This document shows positions 8,346-15,578 of a stretch of DNA of 64,000 nt, piece by piece. Source of the stretch: Hyphomicrobiales bacterium (GTDB lineage Bacteria > Pseudomonadota > Alphaproteobacteria > Rhizobiales > CAJQND01). A model generated the notes under the pieces. The model saw only the letters and a list, made by a program, of their open reading frames with translations, was not told the origin of the DNA and did no database searches. Made by a program: the position numbers and the translations under genes. The stretch lies in NCBI GenBank assembly GCA_028285595.1, contig JANQOW010000042.1:1-64000 (forward strand). Reading direction: 5' to 3'. Within the stretch, counting starts at the first letter, position 1. Every line of letters starts with the position of its first letter.

Positions 8346-10627
8346 ATAAATCTAGCGTTGATCTCACCGCTTGCGACAATGAACCGATTCATCTGATCGG
8401 AGCCATACAGCCACACGGCACGCTTTTGGTGGTGAACAAGGATGATTTCACGATCGAGTTCGCTGCGGCGAACACTATGGAGCATTTTTCTCGCTCGCCA
8501 GACGAGCTCTTGGGGCAGAACCTCGCTGAATTATTGGGAGCTTCTAACTGTGAGGAGCTTGCCCGGCATCCTTTGAGCCCGGGTACTCCGGACATTCTGC
8601 AGCCTTGGTTCCCGAAGTCCAATGAGTGTTTTCAACCGCAGCACCGATTGGAATGTCTGCCTCGCTTGCAAGGTGATCTCATCATCTTGGAGTTCATGTG
8701 GGACGAAGAGGCTTCAACCACGGTTTGGGAGCAAGAGGAACTTAGGCAGCGCATCATCTCTGAACTGATTAGACCAGATGCACTTGAGCAGCTTGCTCAG
8801 GTCAGTGCTGAAATCATTCGTAATGTCACCGGTTTTGATCGCGTGATGATATACAGATTTGCTGAAGATAAGCATGGTGAGGTCATCGCTGAAAGCACGG
8901 TGCGAGACGACAGTTTCTTTGGGCTCCATTATCCAGCGTCTGACATACCCGATCCGGCACGGCGTCACTTTGTACTCAATGTGATGCGGTCGATCCCTGA
9001 TATTAACGCCAAGCCCGTTCCCATCCTTGCCCGCGATGGTAAAGGGACCGATGCCCTATCCGACAACCCCTTAGATCTCACGTATTCGAAGTTGCGCGCA
9101 GTGGCTCCGGTTCACATCGAATATCTGAACAACATGGGGGTTGAAGCGAGCATGTCCATTTCGTTGATCACCAACGATCAGCTTTGGGGCTTGGTGGCGT
9201 GTCATCACTACAGTACGCGTTTGATTTCTTCCAACCGCCTCAGATTTGCTGAGCTTCTTGGGAGCACGATATCGGCGCTTTTGCAAAGCATCGAGAACAC
9301 TGATCAATTGCGGCAGAGTATCGATGCTGAAAAGATTGCTTTTGGGATCGAGCAAAAAGCGCGCGGTGGAACTAATTTGCGCACGGCGCTTCTCGAGAAG
9401 TCCGATAGCGTCATGCAGATTATTGATGCTCAAGGTCTGTTGTTGAAGCTGGGTGATAAGACTGATCAGATTGGATTGGTCGGGCCAGATCCCCTCGAAC
9501 TTGGCATGTTGCGAGACAATGCCGCCGATGGTGTCGCTACCACCTCACACCTCCTTCACCTTATGACGCATGATGATTTGGAAGTTCCAGCCGCTGGCGT
9601 CGCCTATCTTGAGCTCTCCGAAGATGGCGAAGACTATCTGCTGTTGTTCCGCGAGCATTATGTGCACACGATCAAGTGGGCTGGAAAGCCCGATAAGATC
9701 GAGCAGCATGATGACGGCGGCCAAGTTCGCCTTTCGCCACGCGGGTCATTTGCCCTATGGAGCGAAGAGCGTAAGGGAACCAGCAAGCCTTTCAGCGAGC
9801 TTGATCATGAAGCCTTGAGGATCATTCGCAGAGCCTTATTCGCCTTAAACAGCTTGGACCGGGAACGGGCCGCATTAAAGGCCCAGCGTCAAGCGGAAGC
9901 TGAAGAAGCGCGTCTGCGTCATGCACTGCTCGACGCTTCTCGGAGCCATGCAATGAGTGAGGTGGCAAAGGCGATTGCTCATGAGCTCAACCAGCCGCTC
10001 TCCGCGGTGGCGAACTATGTAAATGCCTGCCGGCAAGAGTTGCGCAATTCAGAAGCGAGCGTCTCTGAACAAGCTTCTGAGCTGATGGATGACGCAGTAG
10101 CAGAATCGTCACGAGCGGGAGATCTTGTGAGGCGATTGCGCGACTTTATCGCAAGAGGCGATTTGATCGCCGATAACATTGACCTCAACGCTACGGTTAA
10201 ACGTGGTCTGGATCTGTGCATCCTAACCAACGAGGACCAAGATCTCGAAGTTGTTCTCAATCTGCAAAATGATCTGAGGAAAGTATGGGCGGACCCTGTT
10301 CAAGTTGCCCAGGTTATCTTAAATCTCGCTAAGAACAGCATTGCCGCCATGCAAGGCATGCCGGATAAGACGTTGATCCTGTCAACGACCGCGCGTGATG
10401 GAGAGGTTGAAGTGTCCGTACGAGACACAGGCCATGGCTTGCCTGAGGATGTAAAAGAAACGATGTTTGAGCCGTTCCACAGTTCGACCACCAGCGGCAT
10501 GGGTATTGGCCTTTCATTGTGCAGATCCATTGTGGAAGCCCATGAGGGACGCATTTGGGCGCGCGGATTGGAAGATGGAACGGAAGTCATCTTCTCACTG
10601 CCTTATCGCGAGACGAACGATGTCTAA
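8342..10627 (+). CDS. bphP: Bacteriophytochrome histidine kinase
   Basis: Red/far-red photoreceptor kinase, 761 residues from a GTG overlapping the heme oxygenase stop. The N-terminal PAS domain carries the biliverdin-binding Cys at residue 11 (LTACDNEPIHLIGAIQPHG). The GAF domain has YPASDIPDPARRHF and the paired His in ACHHYSTRL, and the PHY tongue motif is SPRGSFALWSE. The output module is a FixL-like HisKA (AIAHELNQPLSAVANYVNA) followed by HATPase boxes (ILNLAKNSIAAM, DTGHGLPEDV, GMGIGLSLCRSIVEAHEG). No receiver is fused; the partner is the response regulator that overlaps its 3' end. The motifs indicate a photoactive, kinase-competent protein. Confidence 0.96.
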   Translation: MNKSSVDLTACDNEPIHLIGAIQPHGTLLVVNKDDFTIEFAAANTMEHFSRSPDELLGQNLAELLGASNCEELARHPLSPGTPDILQPWFPKSNECFQPQHRLECLPRLQGDLIILEFMWDEEASTTVWEQEELRQRIISELIRPDALEQLAQVSAEIIRNVTGFDRVMIYRFAEDKHGEVIAESTVRDDSFFGLHYPASDIPDPARRHFVLNVMRSIPDINAKPVPILARDGKGTDALSDNPLDLTYSKLRAVAPVHIEYLNNMGVEASMSISLITNDQLWGLVACHHYSTRLISSNRLRFAELLGSTISALLQSIENTDQLRQSIDAEKIAFGIEQKARGGTNLRTALLEKSDSVMQIIDAQGLLLKLGDKTDQIGLVGPDPLELGMLRDNAADGVATTSHLLHLMTHDDLEVPAAGVAYLELSEDGEDYLLLFREHYVHTIKWAGKPDKIEQHDDGGQVRLSPRGSFALWSEERKGTSKPFSELDHEALRIIRRALFALNSLDRERAALKAQRQAEAEEARLRHALLDASRSHAMSEVAKAIAHELNQPLSAVANYVNACRQELRNSEASVSEQASELMDDAVAESSRAGDLVRRLRDFIARGDLIADNIDLNATVKRGLDLCILTNEDQDLEVVLNLQNDLRKVWADPVQVAQVILNLAKNSIAAMQGMPDKTLILSTTARDGEVEVSVRDTGHGLPEDVKETMFEPFHSSTTSGMGIGLSLCRSIVEAHEGRIWARGLEDGTEVIFSLPYRETNDV

Positions 10628-11228
10628 CGTCGATGGCAGTCCTCTTACGGTGTACGTGGTTGACGACGACACAGCGGTTTTGAAATCGCTTTGTGCGTTG
10701 CTTCTGGCGCATGGCTATCAAGCAATTGCATGCCAGTCGGCCGAGGAGTTCTTGAGCGTCCACGACGCCGACGCGAAAGCTTGCATGCTCTTGGATCTGC
10801 GCATGCCAGGCATGAGCGGATTGGAATTGCAGGCTCATCTCAACGACCTGGGTGCCAAGATTCCCATAATCGTTGTGACAGGGCATGGTGATGTACCTGT
10901 GGCCGTAAGGGCTATGAAAGCCGGCGCGATCGACTTCATCGAGAAGCCAACCCCAGAGGATCAACTGCTAACGTCTCTTGCTATGGCAAACGAGATTCTT
11001 AATGGCCGCATTACGCGAGCCGTGCCCGCCGAGCTTGTTTCCGTTCGGCTCGGCAAACTCACTGAGCGCGAGCGCGAAGTGCTTGATCTGTTGGTGATTG
11101 GTAAGATCAACAAAGAAATCGCCGAGCATCTGGGCGTGAGCCAACGTACCGTAGAGATACACCGGGCACGCGTTCGTGAGAAAATGGGTGCACGAGGGAT
11201 TGCCGATTTGATCAGGATGCTGAGCTAG
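10620..11228 (+). CDS. FixJ-type response regulator, partner of the bacteriophytochrome
   Basis: Two-domain transcriptional regulator of 202 residues. The receiver has the acidic pair VVDDD, phospho-acceptor Asp in LLDLRMPGMSG, Thr in VVTGHGD and Lys in FIEKP. The output domain is a LuxR/FixJ helix-turn-helix (LTEREREVLDLL, NKEIAEHLGVSQRTVEIHR). The ATG overlaps the bphP stop by 8 bp, a strong sign that they form one light-signalling unit. Targets are not shown by sequence; the LH2 operon 3 kb downstream is a candidate because bacteriophytochromes control puc genes in some Rhodopseudomonas strains. Confidence 0.93.
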   Translation: MSNVDGSPLTVYVVDDDTAVLKSLCALLLAHGYQAIACQSAEEFLSVHDADAKACMLLDLRMPGMSGLELQAHLNDLGAKIPIIVVTGHGDVPVAVRAMKAGAIDFIEKPTPEDQLLTSLAMANEILNGRITRAVPAELVSVRLGKLTEREREVLDLLVIGKINKEIAEHLGVSQRTVEIHRARVREKMGARGIADLIRMLS

Positions 11229-11233
11229 GCATT

Positions 11234-11253
11234 GCATGCCGATATTGGCATGC
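11234..11253. terminator. Hairpin after the bacteriophytochrome operon
   Basis: GCATGCCGATATTGGCATGC forms a 7-bp stem with a 6-base loop, 5 bp after the response regulator stop. No T-run follows, so it is a weak or Rho-assisted terminator at best, or an operator. The rest of 11254-11448 is AT-rich near TATATACGTATACATA, with no site I can name. Confidence 0.35.
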
Positions 11254-11448
11254 GATCAAGTTGCTATATACGTATACATACCTAGGCATATATCCGATAT
11301 AGCCCGCATAGTGGCCGCGTCAGTACAATGGAACTTAGACGCGGGCAACTAGCGTGCGCCTACGATGCGAAATTTCTCTCCCAACACAGTTTGCACGTAG
11401 GCTCACATTTTCTAGGGAGGATGGGCTCGCGAGAAAGCGTGGACAAAA

Positions 11449-11685
11449 ATGTCTGGCCTAAATTCGATTGATAAATCGGACAGTATTGCAATCCGACTTG
11501 ATGAAGAAGAATTTGCTGCCATCGAAGGATGGCGAGCTGCCAATAACTGCGACACGACAAATCAGGCCGTGCGGGTACTTTTGCGACTTGGCCTCTTGAG
11601 TGAGATCTCGAAGGTCTATGAGAGCGTCTCGACTGTACGTGAAGCAGTGAATCAAAGCGGGGACGCGGCGTACAAGAGCCTCTGA
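11449..11685 (+). CDS. Small ribbon-helix-helix-like protein
   Basis: A 78-residue protein of unknown function. The segment SIAIRLDEEEFAAIEGWR, then a polar turn and TTNQAVRVLLRLGLL, has the strand-helix-helix layout of ribbon-helix-helix DNA-binding proteins. A variable polar tail follows. No toxin gene is adjacent, so an antitoxin role is not supported. It is less GC-rich than its neighbours. It lies alone between the bacteriophytochrome operon and a DUF2177 gene. A real coding region is likely but the family call is tentative. Confidence 0.55.
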   Translation: MSGLNSIDKSDSIAIRLDEEEFAAIEGWRAANNCDTTNQAVRVLLRLGLLSEISKVYESVSTVREAVNQSGDAAYKSL

Positions 11686-11809
11686 AGAGGTCACACTTTG
11701 CTGCAGGACAATGCACCGCTGGTGCTGTTCTCCAGCGCGCCTGCCTCTTGTCTGCGGCGTCGCACCTGCCCCGCTGCACAATGATAACACGCTGGGAGGT
11801 TTCACTCGT

Positions 11810-12220
11810 ATGCAATGGGTGGCAGCTTACGTGGGGGCGGCCGTTGTGTTCTTGTCAATTGAGTACGTCTGGCTGGGAAAACTCGCGAAATCCTTTTACT
11901 GGTCACGGCTCGGTGAGCTTCTGCGGGAGCGTCCGATGGCTTCGGCCGCAGTCATATTTTATGTGACCTACATCGCAGGGATCGTTCTGTTTGCCGTTGC
12001 GCCGGCTGTGAACACTGGCACCTGGCAGACGTCTTTGCTTCTTGGATCTCTGTTCGGATTTTTCGCATATATGACCTACGACATGACCAACTTGGCCACG
12101 CTCAAGAACTGGCCGGTGTCGGTGGCTGTTGTGGACGTTGCATGGGGAACCGCACTGACTGGCGTGACGGCATTGGCCGGATACTTCGCCGCGCAGAGCT
12201 TTCAAGCGCCGGTGGGCTGA
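11810..12220 (+). CDS. DUF2177 family membrane protein
   Basis: A 136-residue integral membrane protein with four predicted transmembrane segments and the family features VFLSIEYVWLGKLAKSFYW and the motif GFFAYMTYDMTNLATLKNWP. The ATG at 11810 is preceded by a good ribosome binding site (GGGAGG), which excludes the longer upstream extension. DUF2177 has no established function. It is the only gene between the RHH-like gene and the ScfR-type regulator, and operon membership is unclear. Confidence 0.82.
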   Translation: MQWVAAYVGAAVVFLSIEYVWLGKLAKSFYWSRLGELLRERPMASAAVIFYVTYIAGIVLFAVAPAVNTGTWQTSLLLGSLFGFFAYMTYDMTNLATLKNWPVSVAVVDVAWGTALTGVTALAGYFAAQSFQAPVG

Positions 12221-12360
12221 AAAATGTGTCGCACACTCATCCAGTTGTCGCCCGGCTATGCTTTTTCTGAAATATGCGGTGACAATCTAATCCCCCTGAA
12301 GCACGATGACGCGAACCTACTGCTCAGGGCAGCGCGACTTTAAGCTTCAGCGATCCTCTC

Positions 12361-13779
12361 GTGAGAACCACCAAAACATATCTCGGCCCAAAACTTCGAC
12401 AGCTCCGTAAAGATGCAGGTCAAACCCAAGCGGAAATGGCCCGGGCTCTGGGCCTCAGTGTGTCCTACGTCAATCTTCTTGAAAACAATCAGCGCAGTTT
12501 GTCCGTTCAAGTTTTGATGCGCGTGTCGGAGGTCTATGGGGTCGAGTGGCGCGACTTGGTCAAGGACACCACTCCAACGAAGCTGGCGGATCTGAGAAAC
12601 GCGTTTCAAGACACAGTCTTCAACGAGAACCGGCCGGACTTGGCCGAACTGCGCGCAAGTCTGGACCACTGCCCCGCCGTTGCTCAAAGCTTGCTCGATC
12701 TGCACAAGGCCTATCGTGGGTTGATGGAACGCACGCTCACGGCCTTTGGAAACGTAAAGTCAGACCAACACCAGCTTGTGGCAACGAGTCCCGAAACCGC
12801 GGTCCACGATTTCTTTCGCCGCGAGCACAATCACTTTCCTGTATTGGAGGAGGCTGCAGAAGATTTCTTCGGTGAGGACGAGGTCGAGCCGGATGAGCTG
12901 TACCATTATCTCAAGTCGCGTCTCCAGACGGGCTTGGACATTTCGGTGAAAACAGTAAACGCAACCGCCTTGCCGAACGCCTTGCGCGTTTATGACCGTG
13001 CCGAGAAACAGTTGCTGCTTGCCGAAACACTTGATTTCCCAAACCGCGTCTTTCAGTTAACCCATATGATCGGCTTGCTTGAGTTTGGTGCTCTCATCGA
13101 CGGTCTGGTCGAGGACGCTCAAATAGCAGAACCGCGCCTGCGCTCGCGTTGCCGTGTGGAACTTGCCAACTATTTTGCGGCGGCATTGCTTATGCCGTAC
13201 GGCGCTTTCTTAGATGAAGCCCAAGCGTGCCACTATGACCTTGATCATTTGGCAGTGCGTTTTCGCGTCTCCTTTGAGCAAGTCTGCCACCGCGTCACAA
13301 CACTGCAACGAGATGGTGCGCGGGGTGTGCCGTTCTTTTTCCTTCGCATAGACCGGGCCGGCAACGTCACTAAGCGGTTTAACTCCACCAGCTTTCATCT
13401 GGCAGACTATGGTGGATCGTGCCCGAAGTGGGACCTTCACATGAGCTTCCGAACGCCTAACCGGATCTTGCCTCAGTTTGTGGAGATGCCCGATGGCTCA
13501 CGCTATTTCACCATCAACAGGACGGTAGATCGACCGAATTCGGACTACCATGCTCAAGACAATTGCTTAGCGATAACACTCGGCTGTTCGATTGAGCATG
13601 CGGGCGAACTCATCTATGCCCAACCGTTTCAGCTCGGCTCTGAATCAATCTTTACGCCTATCGGCATCAATTGCAGGCTGTGCCCGCGGCAAGCATGCAC
13701 ACAGCGCGCCCAGGAGCCCCTTCATTTGGATTGGCCTATTGACGAAGACAGAAAGGGCCGAACCCGGTTTGAAGGCTAG
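12361..13779 (+). CDS. ScfR-type XRE transcriptional regulator
   Basis: A 472-residue regulator of the short-chain fatty acyl-CoA responsive family (relatives: RamB, PccR, MccR). An N-terminal XRE helix-turn-helix spans residues 8-62 (RQLRKDAGQTQAEMARALGL, SYVNLLENNQR). An IrrE-like central domain follows, with RCRVELANYFAAALLMPYG, and a DUF2083-like C-terminus contains the Cys cluster CRLCPRQAC. Known members sense acyl-CoA intermediates and control propionyl-CoA, methylcitrate or glyoxylate-type genes. None of those targets is adjacent. The start is a GTG. Its place between the phytochrome and puc genes may be incidental. Confidence 0.85.
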   Translation: MRTTKTYLGPKLRQLRKDAGQTQAEMARALGLSVSYVNLLENNQRSLSVQVLMRVSEVYGVEWRDLVKDTTPTKLADLRNAFQDTVFNENRPDLAELRASLDHCPAVAQSLLDLHKAYRGLMERTLTAFGNVKSDQHQLVATSPETAVHDFFRREHNHFPVLEEAAEDFFGEDEVEPDELYHYLKSRLQTGLDISVKTVNATALPNALRVYDRAEKQLLLAETLDFPNRVFQLTHMIGLLEFGALIDGLVEDAQIAEPRLRSRCRVELANYFAAALLMPYGAFLDEAQACHYDLDHLAVRFRVSFEQVCHRVTTLQRDGARGVPFFFLRIDRAGNVTKRFNSTSFHLADYGGSCPKWDLHMSFRTPNRILPQFVEMPDGSRYFTINRTVDRPNSDYHAQDNCLAITLGCSIEHAGELIYAQPFQLGSESIFTPIGINCRLCPRQACTQRAQEPLHLDWPIDEDRKGRTRFEG

Positions 13780-13785
13780 CTCGTG

Positions 13786-14004
13786 TTAGCCCATCGGCAC
13801 GGGCTGCTTCGGTTTGTACCAGAATTTTTGATGGTGAAGGTGCGCGAGCAATTCGTTCACCTTGCGAACAGCCTGTTTCTTGCCGCCGCCGTCCTGCGTC
13901 AATTCATCAGGCGACCTGACAAGACTTTTGACTTGTTCGCGCAAAGCATCTTCGATCATCTCAAGCTGTGTCGGATCAAGACTGAATTTCGGATTATAGC
14001 CCAT
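13786..14004 (-). CDS. Small conserved protein divergent from puc
   Basis: A 72-residue, charged, mainly helical protein beginning MGYNPKFSLDPTQLEMIEDA; no domain is recognised. It is convergent with the ScfR-type gene (6-bp gap) and divergent from the LH2 operon, sharing a 354-bp regulatory region. A GGAGG-like site precedes the ATG. The nested inverted repeats at 14076-14122 lie about 70-120 bp upstream of its start. The distinct composition and good ribosome binding site support it as a real gene of unknown function. Confidence 0.6.
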   Translation of the reverse strand: MGYNPKFSLDPTQLEMIEDALREQVKSLVRSPDELTQDGGGKKQAVRKVNELLAHLHHQKFWYKPKQPVPMG

Positions 14005-14075
14005 CTCAAACCTCCTATGTCTGGGCCTTTAATCGCGCAGAAAAGGCCCACAATGCCAGATGTTTCGGGTCGTTT

Positions 14076-14122
14076 TGTAAATAATGTGATTTACATAATT
14101 CACATTTTGTAAAATTGTGAAT
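14076..14122. promoter_or_regulatory. Cluster of overlapping inverted repeats in the puc upstream region
   Basis: Three nested palindromes. TGTAAAT...ATTTACA has a 6-base spacer (14076-14095). TGTGA...TCACA spans 14085-14104. ATTCACA...TGTGAAT has an 11-base spacer (14098-14122). The first two have the TGT/ACA ends of PpsR sites but with 14 rather than 12 bases between. The region is very AT-rich. A regulator operator is likely; which regulator is unknown. Confidence 0.5.
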
Positions 14123-14235
14123 ATTAGGCATTGCATGGACCTATCTGCCGCAGTGTGCGTCCGGATTTACACGTCCGCGCCAAATACAAATCTCTGCGAC
14201 ATTTTTCCTGGGGTGAGGGTGGTTTTGATCGAATA

Positions 14236-14253
14236 TGTCCAATTTGATTGACA
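14236..14253. promoter_or_regulatory. PpsR/CrtJ-type site upstream of pucB
   Basis: TGTCCAATTTGATTGACA is a TGT-N12-ACA motif 106 bp before pucB and about 20 bp upstream of a sigma70-like promoter. It suggests aerobic repression of LH2 by PpsR. Confidence 0.72.
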
Positions 14254-14272
14254 TTATTTATGACCGCTATAC

Positions 14273-14301
14273 TTGACACTTTTGCGAAGCAGCGCTACGC
14301 T
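14273..14301 (+). promoter_or_regulatory. Probable sigma70-type puc promoter
   Basis: TTGACA (14273-14278) is followed after 17 bases by TACGCT (14296-14301). A start near 14308 would give a leader of about 50 bases before pucB. The PpsR site lies immediately upstream. Inferred from hexamers only. Confidence 0.45.
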
Positions 14302-14358
14302 CGTAAGGCTCGAGAAAGGTCTTCTCGTGCCAATCTAGCCTAAAGTGGAGAACAGCTT

Positions 14359-14538
14359 ATGGCCCACGAAACACAAACCGCCGATCTGGACGACCCTGAT
14401 CGGATCTGGCCCACCGGTCTTACCATCAGAGAATCCGAGGAGATCCACAAGCACATCATTGATGGCTCGCGTGTGTTCTTTTTCATCGCGCTCATCGCGC
14501 ACATCCTGGCGTACTTGTATACGCCCTGGTCCTTCTGA
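14359..14538 (+). CDS. pucB: LH2 light-harvesting beta polypeptide
   Basis: Single-helix antenna protein of 59 residues that binds bacteriochlorophyll in the peripheral LH2 ring of the photosynthetic membrane. The core GLTIRESEEIHKHIIDGSRV, then the membrane helix with ALIAHILAY and C-terminal TPWSF, aligns well with LH2 beta chains. The His of AHILAY is the B850 ligand, the His in EEIHKH is near the carotenoid/B800 pocket, and the Arg in DGSRVF is the residue that hydrogen-bonds B800. It has a polar N-terminal extension of about 19 residues. It is followed 13 bp later by pucA. Confidence 0.96.
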   Translation: MAHETQTADLDDPDRIWPTGLTIRESEEIHKHIIDGSRVFFFIALIAHILAYLYTPWSF

Positions 14539-14551
14539 GGGGAGATAAGTA

Positions 14552-14698
14552 ATGAACCAAGGTAGAATCTGGTGCATAGTGAATCCGACAGTTGGCTTGC
14601 CGCTGTTTCTCGGCAGCGTTGCCATCATCTCATTGATCGTTCACTACTCAATTTTAAGCAGCACAACTTGGATGGCCGCATTTTTCCAAGGTGGCTAG
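14552..14698 (+). CDS. pucA: LH2 light-harvesting alpha polypeptide
   Basis: Alpha chain of LH2, 48 residues, starting [17 protein letters not shown] as in the Rhodopseudomonas acidophila (Rhodoblastus) B800-850 protein. The B850-ligand His falls at residue 31 (SLIVHYSIL) and Trp at 40 (STTW), so numbering is collinear with that protein. The C-terminal pair that hydrogen-bonds the B850 C3-acetyl groups, Tyr44-Trp45 in B800-850 complexes, is Phe44-Phe45 here (MAAFFQGG). B800-820 type chains are Phe-Leu there, so a blue-shifted complex is predicted. A GGGGAG ribosome binding site precedes the ATG. Confidence 0.96.
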   Translation: MNQGRIWCIVNPTVGLPLFLGSVAIISLIVHYSILSSTTWMAAFFQGG

Positions 14699-14746
14699 CA
14701 TCTGCTAGACTGATCTTGCGACTACTGCGCAGCGTAAAGATTTTGA

Positions 14747-14769
14747 TGCCCTGAACTGGTCTCAGGGCA
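14747..14769 (+). terminator. Intercistronic stem-loop after pucA
   Basis: TGCCCTGA (14747-14754) pairs with TCAGGGCA (14762-14769) across a 7-base loop, 49 bp after the pucA stop and 46 bp before the next gene. Such hairpins downstream of antenna genes in other purple bacteria stabilise the short antenna mRNA and limit read-through. No strong U-run directly follows the stem, so partial read-through to the next gene is plausible. Confidence 0.55.
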
Positions 14770-14814
14770 GGGCATTGGATCTTTTCAATCCCCAAACGTG
14801 AATGGAGGGCCGCC

Positions 14815-15507
14815 ATGACGTTAAACGTCCGTATCTATGACACGGAGGACAACGCAAAGGCCGCCGATGCGGCGCTCGCCAAAGCCGGGTTTACCGAACG
14901 ATCCGTTTTCCTTCCCAGCAAATCCAAAGGTAAGGAGCGGGCTACGGTCCAAACGGCTATCGAGAAAGGCCAGTTGCCGGCGAGGAACGTGCTAATCTGC
15001 ACACAGACTCTGGAAAAAGGGCGTGCTCTGGTTTCCGTGGAAGCACCTTTTGGGAGCGGGCAAGCCGCGCTCAACATCATGGACGGCATCAAAGGCGTAG
15101 ATGGGGATTTACTTAGCCGTTATGTGCCGAGTGATCCTTCGCCATTCTCTGATAGTCTGGGTTGGAGCACCCTATCGAACTCCGAGCCATCGTCTGGTTT
15201 GCTTCGGCACGACTGGGCGTTCTCCAGGCTCTTTGGCATGGGTTTGCTCAGCGACAAAGCGGCACCATTCTCCTCTATGTTTGGCATGAAGGTGCTGAGT
15301 GCTGCCAAGAAAAATTGGAATTCCAGTTTCGGAATGCCAATGCTGAGCAACAAGGCGGCTCCCCTCTCATCCATGTTTGGAATGACAACCGTTCTCAAGT
15401 CGAAGAGAAACTGGGAGTGGAGTTGGGGCTTGCCACTGTTGTCGAAAAATCCTGCGCCCTTCTCGAGCCTGCTTGGCCTGAAGACGCTGTCTAAGCCTGA
15501 CCGTTAG
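14815..15507 (+). CDS. Unrecognised puc-operon protein with 16-residue C-terminal repeats
   Basis: A 230-residue protein between pucA and pucC that I cannot assign to a named family. Residues 1-95 look like a small alpha/beta domain of the general stress/DUF1269-like type (VRIYDTEDNAKAADAALAKA), which is a weak resemblance. From about residue 106 it is built of repeats. Gly recurs at 141, 157, 173, 189, 205 and 221, an exact 16-residue period, in the pattern [FWL]SSx[FLW]G[ML]xxLS. Two 32-residue double repeats are clear (146-177 and 178-209), starting SDKAAPFSSMFGM and SNKAAPLSSMFGM; a displaced copy has Gly116. The repeats look amphipathic and aromatic-rich, with no obvious long transmembrane helix. 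A GGAGGG-like ribosome binding site precedes the ATG. Context suggests a role in LH2 or membrane organisation. Confidence 0.8.
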   Translation: MTLNVRIYDTEDNAKAADAALAKAGFTERSVFLPSKSKGKERATVQTAIEKGQLPARNVLICTQTLEKGRALVSVEAPFGSGQAALNIMDGIKGVDGDLLSRYVPSDPSPFSDSLGWSTLSNSEPSSGLLRHDWAFSRLFGMGLLSDKAAPFSSMFGMKVLSAAKKNWNSSFGMPMLSNKAAPLSSMFGMTTVLKSKRNWEWSWGLPLLSKNPAPFSSLLGLKTLSKPDR

Positions 15508-15578
15508 GTTGCCTTGGAGCGCGTGGCTGCAGACATGTGATTCAAAATGACTCTGGTCATCGCCCCGGAGGGCGGGAC

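Noticed and set aside
11449-11685. Antitoxin of a toxin-antitoxin pair
   Set aside because: The fold is compatible, but no toxin gene lies on either side; the next gene is a DUF2177 membrane protein.
14076-14104. Calling these palindromes PpsR or CRP sites
   Set aside because: Spacing between TGT and ACA is 14, not 12, and TGTGA...TCACA is 10 bases apart instead of 6, so neither consensus is met.
14345-14548. A 67-codon frame overlapping pucB in another phase
   Set aside because: The correct frame (14359-14538) encodes a clear LH2 beta chain; the other is a shadow.
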